The position numbers and the translations under genes were made by a program. Below are positions 32,888-43,241 of a DNA stretch of 64,000 bases, piece by piece. Numbering within the stretch: position 1 is the stretch's first letter; each line of letters starts with the position of its first letter. This stretch comes from Cyanidiococcus yangmingshanensis (lineage: Eukaryota > Rhodophyta > Bangiophyceae > Cyanidiales > Cyanidiaceae). Under the pieces are notes generated by a model. The model ran no database searches. It worked only from the letters and a program-made list of their open reading frames with translations, and was not told where the DNA came from. The DNA lies in the NCBI GenBank assembly GCA_013995675.1, contig VWRR01000004.1:620001-684000 (forward strand). The letters run 5' to 3'.

Positions 32888-34413
32888 AATGACTGTTCGC
32901 AATGTCCGTGCCGACTTTTGAACGGCGTGAGCGAATGCGCGAAAACGGGTCGAACGAACGCATGCACGAAGCTACAGAGCCAGTGGCAGCTGCTGTGTTT
33001 GCTGAGAAGCAACTTGGCCGAGACGTGTTCATTCTCAGGTCTATTCTTCGTGAGCTACTGATCAGGTTAGAGACCTTAGCTGATGCGACCGCACGGAGTC
33101 TGCTCTCCGTTCGAGAACCGCGGCAGATGACGCACACTAGCATCTTCTCTTGGTACGCTGTTCCGTGCAATACAGCCATTTCAAGGACATGGAGCCACAC
33201 TGATTGCGAGCTTCATGCCTGCGTGATACATAGGGTGCACTTTTATGAGCAAACGAGTAAACCTAACCAACTGATGCCCTTAAAGTCTGAATCCATCAGG
33301 AGCTTTTCGTACAATCGCGAATCGAGTCGACACCTTGTTGTGTGGGCGCCTCTTGGTTTGCCCCATGAGCGCACCACGGAGACCGAATAACCGGCGCTTT
33401 GATTTGGCGCTTGTGATGCATCCTCGGTGCTGTTGGCACGAGCAAGCAGCAACAACAGAGTGGCCTGGTATTGGACGCGGAACCACCTCCAACCCGGCCG
33501 CAGCACGTAGAATTTTCGCATGCACTCGTTTCCGTACACGAATCAGGCTCTCTCTCGACCGACAGCAAAGGTATGATAAAAAGAACGCTGCATGGCCCGT
33601 TCACAAGACCAGAATGCGATCCGTTGGACACGATTCATGCGAGTGTGGTGCGGACTTGTTGATGAGCTCGTCTGCAGAAACGGCAGGACTAGATTGTCCA
33701 TGATTGTCCATTACATACCCGAGTATGCATAGCTTGCACCCGACCTTCTTACCAGCACAAGCCCTGACTTGGCCATTCCATAGTTTGGGTTGTTTTCCCG
33801 ACCAACATCCTGGTATGGTTGGAGACCTTGATTCGAGATGTTAGGATGGGGAGCTCTTTGCGTTGATCCCGCACCGTCTCGAGCGATCCAATGGCTCCAT
33901 AGAGGGATCAAAACGGACACGAAGAGGCACGATTTTCAATACTCCATCTCAGTCTGCCGATCAAACTTTATGAGGATGGCCCGACAGTCTGTCTCAATTC
34001 CATGATTCAACCGGTCCGAAAACGGTTTTCAGAACGAGGTCGAGGGTGCGCGGAAGTCTAGATTCATGGAGCTCGTGCATGAATACGATTCACTTTCAGA
34101 AACCGAACTTTGACCAGTGCGCTCAGTAGGAACCGTTGTATCTTCATGGAATATGCAACGACTAGACATTCGAGCGCCTCAGCGAGCATCCGAAACCGAA
34201 CTTTGACCAGTGCGCTCAGTATGAATGACTGACACATATCCCCAGTTCATGATCTCGCCTCCGACGTTGCCATGCCGCAGGTGTCGATCGTCCACAAAGA
34301 ATCCGGCGCCGAACCGCCATTGCGCCTTCCGAGGAGGCCAGCGTCCGAACGACTCGAAAAGTACGCTTTGGTTAGGCTTTGCATGCCTTGCTCGTTCAAA
34401 CTTGAGCAAAAGT
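32888..34413. other. intergenic upstream of the ubinuclein gene
   Basis: About 1.5 kb without recognisable coding content. The distal part (34099-34221) holds a pair of 30-bp direct repeats listed separately. Confidence 0.55.
34099..34221. repeat. pair of exact 30-bp direct repeats, 93 bp apart
   Basis: The same 30 bases (beginning GAAACCGAACTTTGACCAGT) occur at 34099-34128 and 34192-34221. The second copy ends directly at an ATG (34221). They lie upstream of the ubinuclein start, so a promoter role is possible. No similarity is visible in the spacer. Confidence 0.9.
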
Positions 34414-36671
34414 ATGTTGCGCCTAGATCCTGAGCGAACAAACGAACTGAACTTTCGGGAGATTATGCAGCAAAGGGGCGATGGTGCTCCCCCAGAGGCG
34501 ACTGCTGGGGACACCGCGGACACTACAGCGGCACCCGCACTGCCAACTGCGGACACGGCCACGATCTTGACGAACGATAAGCCCGCAGAAGGTTTCTTAG
34601 ATGCTTCAAAAGCGTTAGCGGAACCGAGCCAAGTGACTGGGTTAGAGGAAAGGGCCCTCTCTCTTGAGGAAAGCGAGAAAGGGGCTGTGACGTCCGGGAC
34701 GACGGCGACCGGACCGCTTTTGAGTGCCAGTAGTGGTGGTGGTGGTGGCAGTGGTGCCCCCCTGAAAACGCCTGCTGACGAGCTGCGCATCTCCAATCGA
34801 GAAATTGTCCCCGAGCAGCGAAAGCGTCGTCGCCGTCGAAGACCCAACTCAACAGTACGTGGCAACTATGAATCGGACGACTCTATCTATGACTATGACT
34901 CGGACTTTATTGACGACTCAGAAATCACCGAGGACTATGCAGCTTCAGGTAAGCCTGGTTTCGGTGTCCTCTCTAGTTTTCTTGGACCGCGTTGGAGTCG
35001 GGACCAGGCACTCAGCGCCGCAGACTCGAAGGCACACTCAGCACTGGAGGACGGGAGTGCTGCCTCGAGGGTGCTCGGGGTCACCAGGGCGAATGACGAC
35101 GACTCAGAAGAATGGGATTGGTCAAGACGCCAACCACGACCGCATTTACCAGCTCCTATTGAGGCTGCGGCGCAGCGGCTAGAGGAGCGCATTCGGGACG
35201 TGTATGGGGAAAAGAAGCCGAATGGTTGGGATCGTATACCAGAACTTGCGGATCTATTCGCCAGCCTGTGCGAACAAGCTGTTGAGGCGCGTTGGGCATC
35301 ACTACCATCGAGCGATGAGCCAATGCTCTATCGTTTCCGAGAAGAGTTGTTCTGCCGGTTGTCGTTCCTGCGCACGACACGACCGAAATTGCTGCAGATC
35401 GCGTCGGCGCGCTACTGGCGCCAAATTGAGCGCGAAACGGAGGAACGCTTGCGGGACATTCGCGAACAACTGAACGCAGCTGTCGAGCAGGCAACGTCAG
35501 CCGAGGGGACATCAACATCGACGTCGTTCTGGACGCCGGCATTAATTGAAGCAGTTCATGAATATTTTATCACGCAGATTAAGGCCTTGGTTGCAGCGAA
35601 TTTTCGCTACAAGAAACCGCGGAGTGTGTCCAAAATGATCAAGGTCTTCGCTACAGACTTGAAGCAGCATCCAGTGTTCGTGAACCAGTCTGCTGTGACT
35701 GCGAAAGACCTCGAATCTGTTTATCGCAAGCGAGAGGCCGATCTGGTCGCAGAGCGTCGAGCCAAGCGTGAAGAGGAGCGCCAGAGGAAACGTGAAGAGA
35801 AAATGAAGGCAAAAGAACAGCAAGCTGCTCTTTCATCAGATGTGGATGTTGGCGGATCGCCTACACCAGCAGAGTCGCAGTTGAGCGGATCCGTTCAGCG
35901 TTCGCCATACACCCAGCAGCAGTCGAGCGCTAGTCCAACAATCGGCAAAAATTTTGTCGACGGGAGTCCGTTCAGGGAGACACCCAATCGTCACGAGGAC
36001 CAGGATGTGCATCGCCAAGCCACAGCGGGCCCAGCTCCAGCAGGAGGTTGCCTCGGCTGAGAAACGCCGTGCTCACACCCTGGAAGAACGCTTTGTTGAA
36101 CTCCGACAATGGCGGCACGAAACCAACGAATGGAACACGACGCATCCGTATCCCAGCGTGATCTCTCAAAAGGATGGTTTTCGTTCCGTGCGACTCTGGG
36201 TCAAAGCGCAACGCATGGCTGCTCGCGGCACCGGCCGCGGTAAGCTCGCACCCGAGACTTTTTTCCGCCGTTGCATCGAGGAACTCGACATAGACCTGCT
36301 GTACGGAATTGATGCGTCTTTCACGACTGACGCCTCTGCTAGTGCATGAGTCGCCACTCGACTGGTCCAACCGAGCTCAAAAACCTGCAGTGCCAGCGCT
36401 GAAACCGCTAACGAAAAGTTGCCTCGAGAGCGAGATATTCGCTCCGCCAGATCGATTTCGCATTCCGGACGATCTCGCAGAAGAGGCCGCCCGAGAGGCA
36501 GCAGCAGCTGCGGCGGCTGCGGCCAAGGATTCAACGACATCTTCATCGGCGTTGAAAGCGCCAGCTCAGATCCTGGGATCCTCGTCGGCACCTCTGGCGA
36601 ACACGCCACAAGAATTGCCGGCCGAGAACAAACCGGAGGCAGCGAGTACGGATCCTAGCCCTGACCGCTGA
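34414..36671 (+). CDS. ubinuclein/HPC2-like HIRA-complex subunit with one or two frame breaks
   Basis: Histone-chaperone subunit that would work with HIRA in replication-independent H3.3/H4 deposition. The defining HRD/HUN motif is present as ESDDSIYDYDSDFIDDSEIT (about residues 150-170), preceded by a basic RKRRRRRRP stretch. The conserved ubinuclein middle region is plausibly the long helical part from EPMLYRFREELFCRLSFL through KKPRSVSKMIKVFATDLK, with a highly charged coiled coil after it. The start was taken at MLRLDPERTNELNF (34414); the frame opens earlier with an ATG at 34225. The first frame ends at 36060. A charged helix continues one base on (RAQLQQEVASAEKRRAHTLEE), with the step at one of the NCA-G codons between 36022 and 36043. 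That frame ends in GCA-TGA at 36344-36349, and a further one-base step would add a Pro/Ala-rich tail to 36671. The second step is less sure. Confidence 0.7.
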
Positions 36672-37588
36672 CTTGAGCATGCCATACATTCGGGGAAATA
36701 TTCGACACTGTGAATAACACAGATGCTATCGTCTGGTTTTTTCCTCTGAAACCCACGTTTGCGTTCCCTGATGGAGATAGAGAGTAGCGGAGGAGTTGGA
36801 ACTACTGGGGCTCACTTTTCGAACACGAATGGTTACGATCGAAGCACTCTTGAACGAGTTGGTTTCCAGGGCCGAATGTTTGACGCTTTGGCGAACTCGC
36901 TCTATAAACCGCAGTTACCACACACTTGAGATCTAACCGTAAGATGTGTATTGTGTGTCTGTTCACCTAACCCGACCCTCTCCACAACAGAGCGAGTACG
37001 TGTTCTATCGATACCATCTCGAGCGAGTCGAGTGAAGCGTTCCTGGAGATCGTCCCCTCGGCGGAGAGAGACGTTTGGGACGCAGAAGTATTACCGGCAC
37101 GGAGACAGCATCAAGGAGCATGACTTGGTGGTTCGTCGCCTGCTGACCGATAGGCAGCCGTTGAAGGACGCACCATACCTCCAAGCCCCAGAGCGTGCTC
37201 TCTTTTCTCGGTCTTTGTAGTGTGATCGCATTCAACCGCGTTTTGAAATCCTACATTCTTGGCATAAATAGGATGAAGCGTGTTGTAGCTGGTCCACGCA
37301 AACGTCCTTTATACAGCTGAGTACCTGGTTCGCAGCCTTGTAGTGGATAACGAGACCAGCCATCCAGGACTCGAGCCGTTTTGAGCGGCAGATTCTGGTC
37401 TAAGCTCTGTTGAGTGTCGAAAGCGATCCCTGCATCCAGCACGAAAACATGTACACTCCAGCCTAGAGCTCATCAGACTTTTCTCTGGTCATAAAAGTGG
37501 CAAGAACTGTCACTGCGGTCACTGGGCCCCGACAGAAAACGCATGCGTACCGTTCGTCTCCAGCACGGACTAGTCGCTTGTGCTTGGT
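36672..37588. other. intergenic, ubinuclein gene to NADC
   Basis: Only short open frames without recognised domains. Confidence 0.55.
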
Positions 37589-38581
37589 ATGCTCGCTAGC
37601 ATGAACGATGACGACGAGGTGCGTACTGAGCGACGGAACGTAACGCCACTTCCGATATTCATAACTTCGTTGGTACAGCAGTGGCTTCTGGAGGATGCCC
37701 CGTCGTTCGACTTTAGCAGCTCGGTGGTTGCAGATCGACTCGCCACGGGGATACTCTGGCAGAAAAGCTCTGGTGTTGTCGCTGGAAGGCCTTTTTTTGA
37801 TGCAGTCTTCGAAGCGCTTGGCTGTCAGGTAGTCTGGAACCGAACAATTGACGGCATTGGTGAAGTGGAAGGTCAGTTCTGGACTGACGCTGACGTCTCG
37901 GAGGCTGGTGGAAAACGGGCACTCGCTACGGTACGTGGACCAGCTCGACGGCTTCTGCAAGGAGAACGCACTGCACTGAACGCACTCTCGCGTTGCTCAG
38001 GCGTTGCAACTCGTGCGCGGCAGTTCCAGCTTTTGTGTCGAGAGCACCACTGGGCAGGCACGATCGCTGGTACCCGAAAGACGACTCCAGGCTTTCGATT
38101 GGTGGAGAAGTACGGAATGCAGCTCGGTGGGGCCGATATGCACCGCGTCGACCTCTCCGGCATGGTTATGCTCAAGGACAATCATCTAGCCTGTATCGGT
38201 CTAGAGCTGAACCGCCCCGCTGATGATGCACTCGTCATCCGCGAGGCCGTCCGAAGGGCCCGCGCCTGTGCCGGCTTCTCGGTCAAGATCGAGGTCGAAT
38301 GCAGTTCAGAGGCAAGCGCGCTAGCGGCTATCGCTGCTGGTGCTGATGTCATCATGCTCGATAATATGGATCCGTCGACGTTCTGTCGGACCGCAGAGCG
38401 CTTGCGACAGCAGACGAATGGAACGCAAGCTCATCGCTACTTGATCGAGGCTAGCGGTGGTATCTCGTTAGAGACAGCACCTGCCTACATGTGTGCTGCG
38501 GCAGATATCATTAGCGTGAGCTTGTCGCAAGGCTACGGATGCGTTGATTTCTCGTTGAAAATATCGTTTACGGACCCTTGA
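37589..38581 (+). CDS. NADC: quinolinate phosphoribosyltransferase (nicotinate-nucleotide pyrophosphorylase)
   Basis: Converts quinolinate and PRPP to nicotinate mononucleotide in de novo NAD synthesis. The frame is intact. It has the family blocks ALATVRGPARRLLQGERTAL and NALSRCSGVATRA, the PRPP/quinolinate site IAGTRKTTPGFRLVEKYGMQ with the arginine and lysine that bind the substrate carboxylates, GGADMHRVDLSGMVMLKDNH, IEVECSSEASALAAI, DVIMLDNMDPSTF and the C-terminal IEASGGISLETAPAYMCAA with DIISVSLS. Catalytic residues appear complete. The open frame starts at a GTG; the ATG at 37589 is the likely start, with 37601 as an alternative. In plants the enzyme is plastidial, but the short N-terminal extension here does not settle the location. 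It is convergent with the AdoMet decarboxylase gene. Confidence 0.95.
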   Translation: MLASMNDDDEVRTERRNVTPLPIFITSLVQQWLLEDAPSFDFSSSVVADRLATGILWQKSSGVVAGRPFFDAVFEALGCQVVWNRTIDGIGEVEGQFWTDADVSEAGGKRALATVRGPARRLLQGERTALNALSRCSGVATRARQFQLLCREHHWAGTIAGTRKTTPGFRLVEKYGMQLGGADMHRVDLSGMVMLKDNHLACIGLELNRPADDALVIREAVRRARACAGFSVKIEVECSSEASALAAIAAGADVIMLDNMDPSTFCRTAERLRQQTNGTQAHRYLIEASGGISLETAPAYMCAAADIISVSLSQGYGCVDFSLKISFTDP

Positions 38582-38696
38582 GATTGCTTGCCCGAACTCT
38601 TTCCATCGTTCAAGTGGTTGATTCCATTTCGAATGCTTTCCAAAAAGGGCAAACGCCATCGGTGTTACTGATTGGCCTACGCGCGTTTCGGTAGCC

Positions 38697-40028
38697 TCAT
38701 TCCATCGAAACGTTGCCGATTGAGGCATCCAGTACAGCTGGTGCTGATGCCTCTATATCCCCGAGTTCTCGTTCTGAATCTGAACACAGGGATGGTGTGT
38801 GCTGGGTGCTCCACGAGTCGCCGGAGACAGGTGAGCTCCAACCGTCCGGATTCGGATGCTCCGCCAGATGATACCCATCGACGCGCGGCTGTAGCGATTT
38901 GTTGGGCATACGTTGGTAAGTGGCACTACTTGCAATCCAGTGGCTGGATTCGCCCGCATGACGCCAAACCATGGTGGCGTCGTCCCCGAGAGGACGCATC
39001 GAGAGTCCGAGAGTGTCGCGCCGTATAAAGTGTTGCGCACCCGCATGGATATGTTTTGGCCAATCACGCGCTGCCTGCGCACCAGATGACCACTCGTCTC
39101 CTATAAAGGCAACCTGGTAACGCGCTGGGCGGAACGTCTCGAGCACTCGACTCAGTATTGGAGCGAACTTGCTGAAGTGTGCATTGCTCTCGAAGGAGAC
39201 ATAGCTACAGTGATCTTCCGGTGTGATGTGGATCGTGTAGTACGTTGGTCCATCCAGCGCATTCATGGAGTAACCACACTGGGGAGAAGAGGTGTGCATC
39301 GACGAGCGGTGCCAATGCGTCCTCTGTGGAGCCTCGCTCTAGACGCTGCGCGAACCGCAACAGGTCTTCGATACCCGACACGTGTGTGCAAATATTTGCG
39401 TCACCAACATGAGCCTTCTTCGTCTTCAAAAAAATGGACGCATGGATAAAGGATCGAGATCAAACATGCATATCTCGAGACTCTGATCCTTTGTGGATAC
39501 TTTCTGGTTGTCGTAGGTGAACACATGCCAAGCCATGCGCTGCGCAGCTGGAATCGAGCCGCCATCCGACATGACTCGCTCCTTGCCGCCCGGCAAATGT
39601 TGCCGAAGAAACGCAATCTCGTCCCGAAAACTCTGATGTGGTGCTGGCTGGTACTCGGGATAACGAAAAGCAGTGCGTGAGTATTGCAGGAAGCCGATTT
39701 CCAACCCAAGTTCCTGGCCAACAGCGATCAGTTCCGGAATGGTGCGCAGCAGCGTTGTCGTTCCACAGGTCTTGATCATAACCTTGCGATCGTAGACAAA
39801 CATCGAAGACTCCGAGAGCAGGTATGCATCGCAATGCGTGTTCTGCAACAACGAAAGGATATTGCACTGCGCGATCGCCAAAATCTGCTCCCATTTGCGA
39901 CGTGGGACCGAACGAAGACTTGGTTGCCGCTCATCAACCACGTCTCGCTGAACCGCTAGTGGCTGAAAGTCGATTTCCAGTTTCTTTTCTGGGCCCTCAA
40001 ACCCAAAGGGCGCGTAAACGGTTCCCAT
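38697..40028 (-). CDS. AMD1: S-adenosylmethionine decarboxylase proenzyme with frame breaks
   Basis: Makes decarboxylated AdoMet, the aminopropyl donor for spermidine and spermine. From ATG 40028 the first frame carries FGFEGPEKKLEIDF and the self-cleavage site LLSESSMFV, where the chain is cut before Ser74 to create the pyruvoyl group. It also has the catalytic KTCGTTTLL (Cys88), RMAWHVFTYDN and LEICMFDLDP. It ends at 39426 next to a run of seven T. Homology continues as SGIEDLL and VDAHLFSP in another frame, then one base on as CGYSMNALDG, TYYTIHITPED and SYVSFESN to 38697. The second step is placed to the base: CCA at 39282-39280, one extra G at 39279, then the Cys codon. The first is either a missing T or two +1 steps at CCA and TCA. 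A tail of about 90 residues after the core is unusual. Confidence 0.93.
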
Positions 40029-41629
40029 TGAGCGTAAATCCTAAAAGTGAGTTTCCCCACGTCAAAGCCAACGCTAGCCTGGGTCGGTCTCTACGTCCGC
40101 AAACGCTGCGCACTTCCACTTGATAGCAGCCAGCCAGACTTCCTCGTCCGAGAACGGGAACAAGCTAATTTGCTCGATCAGCATAAACCCACGGCACGCT
40201 ACGAAAACGCAGCGGTTTAATAAAGCGTGAGGGCAACCGCTTATTCAGACACAGCCCAGCGCGCTCCTTTTTCAGAGTTCACGAACTTGATGTCCACTTG
40301 TTCACACGCTGTCTTCACGTCGTCACCAGTTCGCCGAGTGAGCGCCTCTTCGATGGCCAACACGTGACGAGTCCTGAATAATGCGTCGACAGTGAACGCT
40401 TCCAGTCACAGTGTACTGGCTCAAGATTGACGCCAAATGATCCAAAGATCAGCAAACTCTCCTTCGAAAGTGTGTTTACTTTCGGCTAGCGAACGACAAT
40501 GACGCTAACAGTCGTGGCGGCGACGAAACACCTGCTGGTCTATGCGCGCAAGGTTCTTCAATCGCGGCCTCAGGCCAATGCGACGTCGACGGCGGCCGCC
40601 GCGGCCGCCAAGAGGCGCGCGGTTGTCAGCAGCGCGATGTGTCGGCGAGACACGCCGCTGGGCCGTCGCTGTCCAATTCGACCCAATACGGACAGGAGCT
40701 GGTCGAGGCCCTGATCAGCGTGCTCGTCTGCGTCTTGCGTCAGCCACGGTGTCGATCGTCATCGAACACGACTTGAGTATACGAGTGTCGTTTCCCATGG
40801 ACCGCGATGCCCATGATCGCTTCATTTCGATGCGCGCATCCCGTCACAGCTGCTGGATTGCTTGTCCCGAGTCAGGCATCACCGTCGTTGACGAGGCCGT
40901 CACCAACCATGGACCGCACCGATCCTGTCGATGACAGCGAGCTGGATGCAAGCACGAAGAACACAACGCCCGCTACATTCGCCCCGTGAATCCATTGCAT
41001 GCCGACTTGCCACTCGAATCAGCCTGCTCCATTGTCCATTCATAGGGACTCGATCACCCATTCCATGGTCGTATTCATGCGAGTCGCAAAGACCCATTGT
41101 CCTTTTCGTCAGCAATCAGGTTTGCGTGCACGAACGAACGCCTCGACAAGATCCGTGTTCGGATCGGCGAGCGTCGATGGACACGTGTCGCGCCCAGCAA
41201 GCAGCGCTGGCTACCCGTACGCGTGCCGCGCCTGAGGCAGCACGCATCGTGGTCGATACCCGCCAGCAGCGTCGTGCGCGACACCGCCTCGGGGCCCGTA
41301 CCATCAATGTCGATGGGGACGCCATGGCGCGGCGTTCCGCCCCGCTCTGTCACGGATACGATGACATGTCCTCGTCCGATGAAGCGATGCGGAAGCATGA
41401 AGCGCCGAACAGAGAGATACACGTCGATCTCGAGGATAGGAATTGGCCGGCGCTTGAGATTCTCGTGTGCGCTTGCGTCTGTTTCAAGCGAACACATCGA
41501 CTCTCGAACGCCATTGACGAGAATATCGTCACCAGCACGCTATCCAGAGCGCCTTGTCGGACAGGTGGCATCTGATTGCGTCCGAATCGATTTGATCACG
41601 CTCTTCTGTCGCCGTGCGCAGTGGTTTCT
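40029..41629. other. intergenic, 1.6 kb
   Basis: Between the AdoMet decarboxylase start and the 3' end of the glycosyltransferase. GC-rich segments such as the GGCCGCC-type stretch near 40590-40610 create long chance open frames on both strands. No homology recognised. Confidence 0.55.
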
Positions 41630-42922
41630 TTAGGAGGCCACTGCGGTGTAAAATTGAAACGTGAGTCGTTGGGCGTACACGGGCGTGGCATCGTCCAGCG
41701 TCTGCGTGTCCGCGACCCAGAGATGTTCTCGGAACTGACGCTGAATCGCTGCGCGCATTCGCTCGAGGCGCTCTATGGGGAAGCGGCGGAGGATGGTCGG
41801 CAGATGCTCGATGGCCACGTTGAGGCTTGTTTCGGTCACGCCGAGTGCGACGCTAACCTGATCATGGACGACATAGACGGGAATACAACCCGCACTCATG
41901 GCGACCGCAATGCGTCCGCGCCAACGCGGATGCCCCGATACGTAGCAGAAACGAGCTCGTTGGGCCAATGCCCAGACACTCACCGTGTCGCTGCTTGAGA
42001 AGAAGCGAACATCGGCCTCGGTGTGCCACGAGGCTGCCCGGAAAGACTCTGTCGGGGTCAGCGGCGTCAAGATCGCCAGCGTATAGGATCGTTCGGAAGA
42101 GAGGACGGCGTTCGCTCGATCCGGATCGAGCGCATTCGGGAACGGTGGAACAAGCCAGTAGAGCTTCAGGTCAGGTGTGTCGGCTGCAAACAGTGCTTCT
42201 GTTGATGGAACCACGAGTGCCGTTTCCTCCGTAAGGATCACGTGACGACAATGTGAGCAGCGTGGCGAGAGATGGGGATGCTCGAAGAGCGCCGTGTACA
42301 ATGCTCGCGCCACCCCGATACCATCCAGTTGGGCCGACTCGGGTAGATCGTCGGAGAGCACAGTCACCATGATATCAGCCTCGTTCGGATGCTCGACCCG
42401 ATGCTGATAGCAGAGGGCATACTGTTGGGCGATACTTGTCGCTAGCGCCGCGTAGGATGGCAGATAGCGCGAGGCGCTGCCGCCCCATACTTGCGCATAC
42501 AGCCAGCCGGGATACGCAAATATTCGTGGTGCTCCTGCTCTTGATCTTGCTTGGGGTGTCGAAAAGGGCCACGTCCAGTTTTGTATCGGCAGCGTGGCCA
42601 GCTGTTCAAGTGCTTCGTGCGCCACTGGCGCCAGCGCTGGAAACGCTGTCGCATACGCTGTCTCTGTTGCGGGTGGCGCCAGCAACCAAGGCGTCTCGGA
42701 GAGCTCCAAGGATTCCTCCTGGGTGGCTGCAAGTGCGTCCAACCAGTCTGCAAAGTTGCCTCGATCGGGCACCAGCAACCGCAGCGTCGAGTAGAGCGTA
42801 GCGAGTCCAAGCAAAACGCCCCAGAGCAACTGTTTGGAAAGCACAAGTCTCACTCGATGACGATCCAGGCGCGACAAGAAAGCAAGCGGCTTCGCCCATT
42901 GGCACCCCAAAATCCGCTGCAT
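41630..42922 (-). CDS. exostosin-family (GT47-like) glycosyltransferase, type II membrane protein
   Basis: Product of 430 residues from ATG 42922; the open frame extends further upstream only by a TTG. A short cytosolic N-terminus rich in R and K is followed by one membrane anchor (SKQLLWGVLLGLATLYSTLRLL, about residues 29-50), then a lumenal stem and a catalytic region typical of Golgi type II transferases. The exostosin-like features are PRIFAYPGWLYAQVW at the beginning of the catalytic part and, near the end, the nucleotide-sugar region RGRIAVAMSAGCIPVYVVHD. Such enzymes build polysaccharides or glycoproteins; acceptor and sugar cannot be named. The frame is intact. It is divergent from SepSecS, with 319 bp between the starts. 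Confidence 0.7.
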   Translation of the reverse strand: MQRILGCQWAKPLAFLSRLDRHRVRLVLSKQLLWGVLLGLATLYSTLRLLVPDRGNFADWLDALAATQEESLELSETPWLLAPPATETAYATAFPALAPVAHEALEQLATLPIQNWTWPFSTPQARSRAGAPRIFAYPGWLYAQVWGGSASRYLPSYAALATSIAQQYALCYQHRVEHPNEADIMVTVLSDDLPESAQLDGIGVARALYTALFEHPHLSPRCSHCRHVILTEETALVVPSTEALFAADTPDLKLYWLVPPFPNALDPDRANAVLSSERSYTLAILTPLTPTESFRAASWHTEADVRFFSSSDTVSVWALAQRARFCYVSGHPRWRGRIAVAMSAGCIPVYVVHDQVSVALGVTETSLNVAIEHLPTILRRFPIERLERMRAAIQRQFREHLWVADTQTLDDATPVYAQRLTFQFYTAVAS

Positions 42923-43241
42923 TTTCTCTAGTTCGACGCTGGGCGAGCTCGTCTCTGAGTGAGCGCACTCCAGTGTATGGCAGCTCACCTGCAGTACGAG
43001 AACCCGCCTGTCAAGCGAGCTATGGCGTGCTCGTTCGGCCGCGTCCCGCTCACCCGAGACGAGACTTGGCAAGCGACTCGCAGCCAGCGAGTTACGCTAC
43101 ACCCGAGACTGTTCGAAAAGCCCCGAACCGTATCCCCAATAGGACCGACTGAACCCGTCCACGTCATCGGGAGCAGCAACAAGCCTCCTGGCGTTTTGCG
43201 CAGAGGACTGGTCGCTTGACGAGCTTGCAACCCGTAGACCT
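42923..43241. other. divergent promoter region, GT47-like gene and SEPSECS
   Basis: Separates two start codons facing away from each other. No defined site recognised. Confidence 0.5.

Noticed and set aside
40931-41633. Long overlapping open frames on both strands (up to 214 codons)
   Set aside because: Several frames are open at once over the same bases, which is typical of GC-rich non-coding DNA; none has a recognisable domain.
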